NCBI GenBank assembly: GCA_030435675.1
Contig: CM059624.1
Span: 6,658,769 to 6,722,768 of the forward strand
Direction of reading: 5' to 3'
Origin: Steinernema hermaphroditum
Lineage: Eukaryota > Nematoda > Chromadorea > Rhabditida > Steinernematidae
Length of the DNA stretch: 64,000 nt
The translations under genes were made by a program, and so were the position numbers. Shown piece after piece: positions 46,714-55,459 of this stretch. The number at the start of each line of letters is the position of its first letter. Position 1 is the stretch's first letter. Under the pieces are notes generated by a model that saw nothing but the letters and a program-made list of their open reading frames with translations, did no database searches and was not told the DNA's origin.

Positions 46714-47109
46714 ACTGTCAAGTTGTTCGTTATCGTCGTTGTTGTTGTTGTTGTTATGGTGACCGGATCTCTCACTGCTCACCAGATTGTTGAAGATTTT
46801 ATATTGTCTTAAAATTGCTCAAGATTTTCGATAAAGGTTTACGATTTCTGTTTCGTTCAGTGATCGCTCGCCGATCTGCCTTGTGTTTGCATTTCCGTGC
46901 GCTCGGAGTCAGAATTGAGTGACAACTTGTGAAATGCGAAAAAATGTTTGTCAACTTGCTCCAAAAGCTGCCGAACCGACTAAAGTTTCTGGTTTGCACT
47001 CGCCGTGTTTGAGTAACCCGAGGGGATTTGTTTGTCGACGTCGTCGTATAAAACGGACCAAATTGGTATCCGTATCATCAGTCAGCATTCGCCTTCGCCA
47101 TTCGCCACC
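46714..47109. other. spacer between GLD-2 A and GY-rich peptide gene
   Basis: Contains a (GTT)n run at about 46736-46756 just after the GLD-2 stop. No gene seen; the right side presumably carries the peptide-gene promoter. Confidence 0.45.
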
Positions 47110-47390
47110 ATGAACGCCTTCCGCCTGTAAGTGTCCCTCCATCCCGGATTCAGATTCTTCCCTTCTTCAGCTCCTTCCTCGTCATCCTCCTCGTCGCCGC
47201 GCTCTCCTTCTCACCGCTCGCTGACGCCCAGTACTACTACGGTAGCTACTACCCCTCCTACTACGGTAATTATTATGGAGGGTACGGCTACGGAGGATAC
47301 GGATACGGTGCCTATGGATACCCCACCTATGGCTACTATGGATACTACGGAAAGCGAAGCGTCGACTTCGCCGACGCCCCGAAGCTGTGA
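47110..47390 (+). CDS. secreted Gly/Tyr-rich peptide precursor with dibasic cleavage site (NLP/caenacin-like)
   Basis: Exon 1 encodes MNAFRL. After an intron of about 50 bp (GTAAGTG...TTCTTCAG), exon 2 gives SFLVILLVAALSFSPLADA, completing a signal peptide. The mature part is Tyr/Gly-rich (QYYYGSYYPSYYGNYYGGYG, then YGYGAYGYPTYGYYGYYG) and ends in GKR, a dibasic site with an amidation Gly. A final SVDFADAPKL follows. Total about 78 residues. This layout resembles nematode antimicrobial neuropeptide-like proteins (nlp-29 or caenacin style), which are induced in epidermis by infection or wounding. That comparison rests on composition, not on alignment. Mature GY peptides could also be cuticle components. 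The start has a good Kozak-like context (CGCCACCATG). Confidence 0.75.
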
Positions 47391-47844
47391 ACATAGAAGA
47401 TTTCCAGATTCCAGAGATTTGACCTGACTGTCTCAGAAGAAAAAAAATAAAATGTGCCTTTCTTTCCGTCAGATGTGTCAGAAACTGATGGTGGTTTCTT
47501 CAGAGACAAATGGGGGAGCCAGGGGACGACAGTAGTCGAGCACACTTAAGGGTCTCAACGCGGGAAGCATGGTATAGCAGAAGAACGCCGTATGTGGTCG
47601 TGTCTTCCTCTCATTGTCTGATTCTTTCGGAACGTTCCTCGTAGACTTCTGCAGACTGTCTGAAGCCGTCTCGATGAGACGCGGAGTGTTTAAAAGGAGC
47701 GGTGGGGCTCCGAAGGCGGATTACTCGTCTGGATAGCACTCGGAGGTGGTTCGTTGGCGAAGTAGAACGAAGCGATCGAAGATACCGACGCCCCGAAGTT
47801 CTAAATCCTCTTGGTCTGTTTTCTGAACGAAAGAAAGATTTCCA

Positions 47845-48165
47845 ATGAACAATTCCCCCAAAGTTTCAATGGTCGAAGAAGATGAAAATCTTTACAAACC
47901 ATTGAGATCCCACGTCAAGAGCTTGATGACGATGTCTTTGGTGGCCTCAGCAGAGAACGTTGTAGAAGGGGCGGCGACCTATCAATTCCTTTCCGAAGTG
48001 AAAGTGAAAGGAACTCCTCGTGTCGAGGGCACATTTTCACGTCAGCGATCGAAATGGCGTTATCGTGACTACACTGCACTGCTATGTTCACTGATCAAGG
48101 CACATGCACGGCTTCCGGGGAGACTACATATTGGAAAGATAAATTGGAGAAAAGGGTCATTTTAG
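47845..48165 (+). CDS. hypothetical protein, uncertain
   Basis: An uninterrupted 106-codon frame beginning MNNSPKVSMVEEDENLYKPL and ending LHIGKINWRKGSF. The composition is protein-like (mixed charged and hydrophobic), but there is no signal peptide, membrane segment or known motif. The spacing to neighbours allows an independent gene. I do not recognise it. It could be a single-exon gene, one exon of a larger gene, or chance. Confidence 0.3.
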   Translation: MNNSPKVSMVEEDENLYKPLRSHVKSLMTMSLVASAENVVEGAATYQFLSEVKVKGTPRVEGTFSRQRSKWRYRDYTALLCSLIKAHARLPGRLHIGKINWRKGSF

Positions 48166-48575
48166 GTTGCTTCTATTTTATTCACAAGATGGCAATTCTG
48201 TCAAGACGTTTTAGGACGTCTTCGAAACACTAGGGAAGACTGATCTGTACCGCGTTCCCTCTCACGACGACGTGTCGCAATGGTGTGTCGAAAGAGTGTC
48301 GTCCTTATCGGTTCCCTTCGAAAGTGAGAACGGATTGTCGCCGGTGTCGAAAGCATGGGCGCTTGCATCAGCGACACTTATCGCGTGGACTTCCAAAGTT
48401 CAGTGATCGGAGTCTCGGGGCCACGACCTGCACGTCTTCGACCGCTGTTTAGTCACCTAGAAGCAGTTCCGAGGCGACCTCCAGACGGTGATCGGCACCA
48501 CTGCGAGCAGCTCGTGGCACTGATAAGGACCCCCGCCGAGGCTCTGCCGCCGCATCCGCAGAAGAAGCTCCGACG

Positions 48576-50438
48576 ATGGATCGCCTCTTCCTTCTCTCGC
48601 TACTGGCTTCGACGCTCTCTGCCTACAAGATCGTCGTCTTCGCCCCCGACATCTCGAGCTCTCAGGTAGTCCCTAGAAGGTGGCTACCGTGAATCCCTGC
48701 CTCTTAGATCATATGGAACACGAGGGTCTCGGAAAAGTTGGCCGAAGCCGGTCACGACGTCACGATGGTCAGGATGAAGTTCTTCAACAAGAACAGCTCC
48801 GAGGTAGTCATCGACCCTCGGGTGAACATCTGGGACTTCCACATGGCCGACCCCGACCAGGACTACGAGCAAATGCAGCGGAAGCACGCTGAACTCATCT
48901 ACCAGGTGAGTGCGCTTTGTAAGCGCAGTACCGTATGCCTTGAACCGCTCTAGGATCGCCCCATCTGGTCGGGAGAGGCGCGTAAGGCGATGAACCTCTG
49001 GATGGGCTTCATGCGAAACGCCTGTGAGAATCTGCTCCTGCAGAAGGACCTTCTACAGCAACTTTCGGAGGCCCGCTTCGACCTCGCCTTCACCCACATG
49101 TACGAGTACTGCGCCATAGGTCTCATCCACCACGCGAAGATCCCCACATGGATTTGGCTAAACAGCGGCCAGCTGATGGACAACGTCGCCGACACCATCG
49201 GAGTGCCCAAGCCCCCCAGCTACGTTCCCCGTAGGCTACCTTCTTGTCCTCCCTTGACCCCCGTTTTCCGTCCTCTAGCGATGATGTCCGACTCGAAGGA
49301 CGAGATGACGTTCTTCCAGCGGACGAAGAGCTTCTTGGGACACGGCCTGATGCCTCTCCTCTATCCCCACATCGTGACCTGGCCCGAAACGGAGATCTTC
49401 CGCAAGCACATCGACCCCGACTTTCCCTACTTGGGGGACCTCGCCAGTCAGTGTCCCCTCGTAATGGTCAACTCCAACGAACTCTACGACATCCCGAAGC
49501 CAACGCTCCACAAAGTCATCAACATCGGAGGCCTCGGAATGAAGTTCGAGAACGCGAAGCCTCTCACGGGGGTGGGCGCTCCTTCCGATGGCGTTTCCCT
49601 ACTTTTCGAGTTTAGAAGTTCAAGGAAGTCGTGGACAAGGCCGAAGACGTGATGCTCTTCTCTTTCGGCAGTGTCGCCAACATCACTATGATGCCGTTCG
49701 AGTGGAAGATGGCCTTCATGAAGGCCTTCGAGAGGTTCCCCCAGTACCAATTCATAGCCCGCTATGATGGCCGTGATTTGGACACCGTGTGTCCCCCGAA
49801 CGTTTTCCTGGGCAAATGGATTCCCCAAGCCGATCTCCTCCGTCAGTGCACCTCCTGTTGGCCTCGAAGTAGCGATGATTTGCAGAGCACCCCAAGACGC
49901 GAGCTTTCATCACCCACGGAGGATACAACAGCCTTCAGGAGGCGATCAACGCCGCGAAGCCAGTGGTTACTGTACCCCTGTTCGGGGATCAACACAGAAA
50001 CGGTCGCTTGGCCGAGAAACACGGCTTCGGATACTACCTGCCTAAGACCGCCATCACCGAGGAAACCGTCGTCGAGGCGATTGAGGAGATTCTGAAGGAC
50101 AAGTGGGTGGAGGAACTGTCGCCGAGTGCTACGGGATGTTTAGGTACACCACAGCCGTGAAGAGAATGCATCAGATGGTGAAGAAGAAGCCAGTGCAGCC
50201 GGAGGAGCTCTTCCTCAGGTGGACGGAGTTCCTCGCCGAGTTCAAGGAGCTGCCCAACCTCGTTCCCTACGGCACGAAGCTCGGATTCGTGCAGTACCAC
50301 AACCTCGATATACTGGCGGTCTTGGCAGCGATCGTCCTGTTGGTTCTGACCGTGATATACGCTATTCTCAAGATGCTTTTCCGCTTTGGAAGGTGGATTC
50401 TGCGGAAGATCAGCCCTGAAAAGATCAAGAAGCAGTAA
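48576..50438 (+). CDS. UDP-glucuronosyltransferase (UGT)
   Basis: UGTs conjugate sugar from UDP-glucuronate or UDP-glucose to small lipophilic molecules in the ER lumen. The exons encode a signal peptide ([20 protein letters not shown]) and an acceptor-binding N-terminal half ([37 protein letters not shown]). The C-terminal half carries [14 protein letters not shown] and the UGT signature around WIPQADLL...[15 protein letters not shown]...[10 protein letters not shown] (49815-50010). A C-terminal membrane helix ([20 protein letters not shown]) leads to a lysine-rich tail ending KIKKQ, a KxKxx-type ER-retrieval signal. The total is about 520 residues, normal for the family. Several introns of about 45 bp contain TACCGT words. 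AATAAA is at 50470-50475. It lies directly upstream of phosphatase copy B. Confidence 0.93.
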
Positions 50439-50794
50439 TGATTGTAGTTGTAAATATGGATATTTGGAAAATAAAAGCTTTATCGAATGTTTGAAGTGTT
50501 TTGCGCGGATTTTACTAGGTTAGTGGAGCTCTGTATTTGAATCTTTAAGTGTGCCACCGTCAATTGACGATATGTTCTTTTGGCGCCGTTTTCTTCCTCG
50601 TCTTTTCATTTTTTTCGCGTATATTTTTTCAAATGTGTTTCAAATTCTGATTGGCTTCCATTTTGCTTTCGAGTGCAATAAAAAACGTTCCAGAGCGTTC
50701 ATGGTCACACAAGAAGGCCGTGTCCTTGAATTTAATAACGTTTTCATGTATTTGCGTATTTTGGATGGTACCATGGAACCCTGGAAACCGAGAA

Positions 50795-52239
50795 GATATC
50801 TCCTCGGAGTTTCTTGTCTAGGAGACGTTAGAAGGACGGGCGTCTCTGAACCGCAACAGCGTCCCTCAGCGTTCATTTCACCGACTGCCTTTGGCGAGAG
50901 TCGGTCCACTTCGCGAGATGTCTTCGCGGAGCAGCTACTTCTCCAGCAGCGAATCGGACTCTTCTGGCACGTGTGAGCCGTCCCGCTCTCCTCCTACCGT
51001 AATCCTTTTCAGATGGATCCGCATCTACGGACCCTTACTCTTCGAGTTCTCGCGCTGAAACAACGGACAGTGCCTACTCCAGCGACGACGACTCGGCTTC
51101 CCACGAATCGACTTCTTCTCTGCAGTGAGTTCCTTCATGGGCGACGGTTTCGGAAACGCCGTTTCAGCGTGACCTCTTGCTTGGCGACCGATGCGATGGT
51201 AGAGAGCGTCCCGAAGCACCTCCTCGTGATGCGCCACGGCGAGCGCACGGACGATCTCTTCCCCGGTTGGATCGAGCGCTCGACTCGCTCGGGACGCTAC
51301 GTGCCCTACGACATCAACATGGTGAGTTCCTCGAGCGCCTCGCTTCTCATCTTCGGCCCTTCAGCCCCGCGATCTTCGGTTCCTGGACCGTCCGATGCGC
51401 AACTTCCACATGGATACGCCACTGACAATGCTGGGCAGCCTGCTGGCGCAGTTCGTGGGCCGTGGGATGGCCGGCGTCCGGAAGGCGCCCGACGTCGTCT
51501 ACGCTTCGCCGGCGCTCCGCTGTGTGCAGACGGCGCACAACGCGGCACTCTTCGCCCCGCAGAAGCCACTGATTCGCGTGGAGCCCGGCCTCTTCGAGAA
51601 CAACGACCTTTACCCGGAGGGGCGTCCGAAGCTCATGAGTGTCAAGGAGCTCCACAAGGCCGGCTTCAACGTTGACCTCGATTACGAGCCCGTCTTCGCG
51701 GTGGACGACGTCTTCGCGCACCACTGCGAGTCCAACGACCGCTACAACCGTCGCCTCCAGAAGACGCTGCAGATGGTCGCCGAGCGGAAGGAGTTCCTTG
51801 ACGCGCCGAAGGATCTTTCTGTGCTGGTGAGTGCCATCGATCGTAGCCACATCGAATGCTTCGAGTAGGTGTGTGCACACGCATCCACCGTCGACATGGC
51901 GATCGGCCACTTCGTGTACAACCGACGGAAGACTCTACAACGCGACCTCGTTGGAATCGCCGATCGGTAAGTATCAAGTGCTTCAAGATCCAATCACTCA
52001 CTGCGGCTTGCAGAGTCCCGTACACGTCGTTCGCCTTCTTCACCCACCACGACGACGCGTGGAAGCTGCGAGAAGAAGCGATTCCATTCGTTACCTACGA
52101 CCGCTTCTCCTCATGCTTCGACCGATACTTCGTCCATCGGGGGAATTCGCGGGACAATGCGTCTTCTTCTAGATCGAGGAAGCCGAAACGACGCGCGCCT
52201 AAAACGAAGAATTCGCTCCGCCGCAAGTCAAGGAAGTAA
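50795..52239. repeat. arm B of the 1.45 kb inverted segmental duplication
   Basis: This is the plus-strand counterpart of arm A at 13656-15107. Similarity starts abruptly at ATATCTCCTCGGAG and continues through promoter, introns and exons to the end of the phosphatase gene. Left of 50795 the sequence is unrelated to that beyond 15107, so this edge is a clean breakpoint. Confidence 0.93.
50918..52239 (+). CDS. histidine phosphatase superfamily protein (UBASH3/phosphoglycerate-mutase-like), copy B
   Basis: The exon structure is the same as in copy A: Ser-rich start MSSRSSYFSSSESDSSG, then YGSASTDPYSSSSRAET, then the catalytic LLVMRHGERTDDLFPGW near 51230. These are followed by RDLRFLDRPMRNFHMDTPL, VYASPALRCVQTAH near 51500, VEPGLFENNDLYPEG, and the last exons VCAHASTVDMAIGHF and FFTHHDDAWKLREE. 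Every splice signal is intact, so both copies look functional. Coding differences from copy A are few: LNM to INM at the end of exon 3, FSVDD to FAVDD, and several changes in the basic tail (final residues RRKSRK here, KSKKRYG in A). The donor choice after ACGT puts exon 2 in the Ser-rich frame. AATAAA is at 52279-52284. Confidence 0.83.
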
Positions 52240-52621
52240 TTCAATTGATATGAAAAGTGCAAGTTAAAGCAATGCTGAATAAAGAGCAACGGAAAAACTC
52301 CCAATCTCTAGTCTATCTGAAGCAACGTGACTCGGAATTTTTTGAGAAAACTTTCCGAGAGGGCTGCGTGTTCTCCCGGAAATTTTGTCGTTTGTGGACG
52401 ATATAACATGTTCTTCGTGTCGAGAACCAGGGGAGAGACCACCCTGAAAACGTTCATCATCGTCATTTTGACTTTTGGAACTCCGAGGGACGGTCGGTTT
52501 CCACGGTGTGCGGCGATTTTATTTGGGCGATTCTCTGGAGGAAAGAAGAATGGTTGGTGGGGCTTTCCTCGCCATTTTTTTCGTCATTTGTTGATTTTGG
52601 CGAGACCGCGGCTGTTTTCAG

Positions 52622-54386
52622 ATGGAACAACAGTCCGATGCCGTCAAGAGGCTTCTCCGATGCGAACACTGCGAATGCAAGAAACACGAAAGCAATCATC
52701 CAGCGAAACGCAGCCGTTTTGAACAGGACGACGACATTATCATCCTTTCTGATGGCAGTTTCTCGGGCGATGAGATAGGTGAGAAACTGTCAATTTGGTT
52801 CATGTGCATTTGCTGCACTTGCAGAACCTCGTTGCGATCTTGAGGTAATCCCTTCAGTCGTCGAACGCGAAAAGCAAAAAGGTAGTCCTCCAGCGAAACT
52901 CATTCGTTTGGAAAAAGACGACGATATAATCATTCTTTCTGATGGCAGTTTCTCGGGTGATGATATCGATGAGGGGAAGACTGTTTGGCCTTCAGGTGCG
53001 CCAGCAGAATCTCACTGCGATCTTGGAATCACCACCCAAGTCGGGTTTCTTTCTATTCACAAAAGTATAGCGGAGTACAAGAAACGTTACCATCAGGAGT
53101 TTGAAAAGTTCGATGATGAAATTTGGAGATACTTTGTTATGCAAATTCAGGTATGTATATCTCTGGATGTGTGTAAATTAATGGTCCTTTTTATGTAGGA
53201 TGTGCATATCCTCGACTGGAAAAGAGTTGCATTTAATATGATACGGGAAGAAGTCCAACATTACTACCCGAATGCTGACATCACAATTGTGGGATCTACC
53301 TTGAATGGCTGCGGGAATAACAGCTCCGATTTGGACATGTGCCTATGTATCACTGACGAGATTGATGGCTTTTGTTATAATGACAGGAACATTGCCATCA
53401 ACGTGCTGCGTGACATTGAGGCAAGACTCATTGATAACTGGCCCAGTTTCCTCCTGAACATTGAGCTTATACCAGCAACGGTTGGATTTTGACATATGTC
53501 ATACTTGTTATTGGCTTTTTTCAAGGTTCCTATCTTGAAGTTTTTTATGGGTCACCCGTTCCAAAATCTCCGGATTGAGATGAACTGTAACAACACACCT
53601 GGTATTTATAACACCCATTTGTTGTACCATTATGCCAGGTATTTCAATGCGATGGGATTTATGGCAGTAATTATTGCACGTTTAGGGCCGATGACCGATT
53701 TCCCGCACTTTCTCTTGTGATTCAACAGTGGGCTCGTAACTTTGATATCAAAGATGCTTCGCAAGGCACGCTTACAAGGCATGACTTCTAAATATCTCTG
53801 CTACGATCATTGGTGTTTTTAGTTACTCCTTAAATCTGATGCTTTTGCACTACTTACAGTGCTGCTGTGATCCACCTGTTCTCCCAAATTTACAGTACAT
53901 CGAAGAAGAACGGTTCAGTGGTGAACAGCCGTTGTCCAATCTCACTATCGGTCATAGTCTCGCTGCTTGGCCAAGTACGTTTATTCTTCTCATGGTCTGT
54001 TCACCTGTGCCTGTTTCAGAGAAAGGAACTAACAAACAAACAGTTGGAGAGCTGCTAATTGGCTTTTTCGAGTACTATGCCAATCATTTTGACTTCCACA
54101 ACCGAGGCATTTCCATATATGAGGGCAACGTTTTCGACAGGTGAGCGAAGAGCTTCTGTTCGCCATTAAATATACACCACTGTTTAGGACCGAGCTGGAT
54201 AGGCAAACTCTCCGATACAAGATTTTTGTCGAGGAGCCTTTCGATGGCAACAACACCGCTCGCTGCGTCACTACCAACGAGAACTACGAAAAGATTATAG
54301 GCGCCTTCCGGACCACTAGTGCCTGGTTTCTCAGCTCTGACGAGGTGTCTCCATCAGTGGCTCGATTGCGCATCCTGAACTCTTAG
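52622..54386 (+). CDS. GLD-2-type poly(A) polymerase, paralogue B, with tandem SIM-like motifs
   Basis: This paralogue of the 44-46.7 kb gene shares exon order and motifs: TTQVGFLSIHKSIAEYKKRY, GSTLNGCGNNSSDLDMCLCI (about 53290), VPILKFFMGHPFQ, MNCNNTPGIYNTHLLYHYAR, WARNFDIKDASQGTL, PVLPNLQYIEEERFSGEQPL and the PAP-associated TVGELLIGFFEYYANHFDFH, ending LRILNS. The dsRBD-like exons and long acidic linker of A are absent. Instead the N-terminus carries two copies of DDDIIILSDGSFSGD (52727-52777 and 52917-52967). The third catalytic carboxylate, Asp in EIDINCN of A, is Glu here (RIEMNCN, about 53575). The intron at 53779-53822 is GC-AG. The ATG abuts TTTTCAG. AATAAA lies at 54476-54481. Catalysis is plausible but possibly weakened. 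Confidence 0.85.
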
Positions 54387-54764
54387 CGACATCTTTTTTC
54401 CACTTACACTATTCACCGTTGTTTTTTGATTCACCTTACTTACATCTTTTTAGGTACTATTTATTTGTTTTAGGGAATAAAACTTGATTGGCACCACTAT
54501 CTTATCCGTGACAAGGTTATCGATTGGGACGGTCTTTGAATCTGAGAAATGTGAAGAGCGGAAGTGAGCGACCTCTAACACGCGAAGAGAGCAATTGGCA
54601 CCTCTCTGAGAACCGCATTTTGCTCCAAACAAATACCGCTTTGTTCAAGAATGTGCCAACGTCGCTTCCGTTTTAGGCGTCGTGCGGTTCGCACCACAGA
54701 AGACCTTCAGCGCCACTTCACCTTCTTCAGACGACCATCTTGACAACGTGCCGATCGCTCCGCT

Positions 54765-55459
54765 ATGGATCCGCTCGTGCAGCACTACCTCCAGATGCAG
54801 CAGCTCGCCATCGTCAACCCGTACCTCTCTCCGCCACTCTCCTGCACCCCCTCTCCCGCCTCCCTTCCGAATCCGTTCGCCCCCTTCCCCGTGATGCCTT
54901 TCTTCTGCCCGCGTCTGATCCTGCCACCGACACCGCTACCGTATCCCCTCCCGTTCCTCGCGACCCCAAGCGAATCGACTCCATCACCGTCCTCGACAAG
55001 TGGCTCCTGCATCAGTCAGAAGCCAGCTTCGACGCCGTCAGCGACGCCGAAGGTGGTCCCCGGAAGACGGGCGATGACATTCTGCCGCCTCTGCGACAAA
55101 AGCATCGCCGACCAGAAAAGGAGCCAAGGTGTGTCGGCTCGAGACTCTCAAAAAGATTCCCTTTAGGCCCCACACGCCACGTGCTGAAGGACCACATGAG
55201 GGATGTGAGAATTTTCGAGTGCCCTCACTGCAACTACTACTCCTCCTACGACGCCACCCAGGTGGTCTCCCACATCAAGCGGAACCACAGCGGACGCCGC
55301 GCCGATATCTCCGAAGTCGTCGACCACAAGAAGGAGCACCGGGCGGCCATCGACGCCAAGATCCGCGAATGCTTCGGCAGAGGGCTCCACGACGCCAAAC
55401 TGAAGGGATTCCGGCCGGAGGCAGATGATACGGAGAGCGTCGACGTCGTCAACGCCTGA
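54765..55459 (+). CDS. C2H2 zinc-finger protein with proline-rich N-terminus
   Basis: Exon 1 (54765 to about 55131) encodes a Pro/Ser/Leu-rich region and the start of a finger, FCRLCDKSIADQKRSQG. A 37 bp intron (GTGTGTC...CCTTTAG) joins in phase 1 to exon 2, giving PTRHVLKDHM. A second finger follows, FECPHCNYYSSYDATQVVSH, ending IKRNH, and then a helical, charged C-terminus (RAAIDAKIRECFGRGLHDAK), total about 218 residues. The pairing of an atypical first finger, a 'C..C.Y.S.....V..H....H' second finger and a following IxxCF motif recalls the LIN-26/LIR-type fingers of worms, but I am not certain. A nuclear DNA-binding role is inferred. The ATG lies 35 bases after a CTTCTTCAG acceptor. Confidence 0.75.

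Noticed and set aside
51013..51675. Long open frame MDPHLRTLTLRVLALKQ... across phosphatase exons (and its twin at 14517-14891)
   Set aside because: It reads exon 2 in the wrong frame and runs through introns. Splicing from the first exon with the ACGT|GTGAG donor gives a Ser-rich frame that leads in phase into the RHG domain.
51347..51910. 187-codon antisense frame MADRHVDGGCVC... (also at 13994-14557)
   Set aside because: It is the mirror of the conserved phosphatase coding strand, repeated in both arms only because the arms are duplicates. No family or splice logic.
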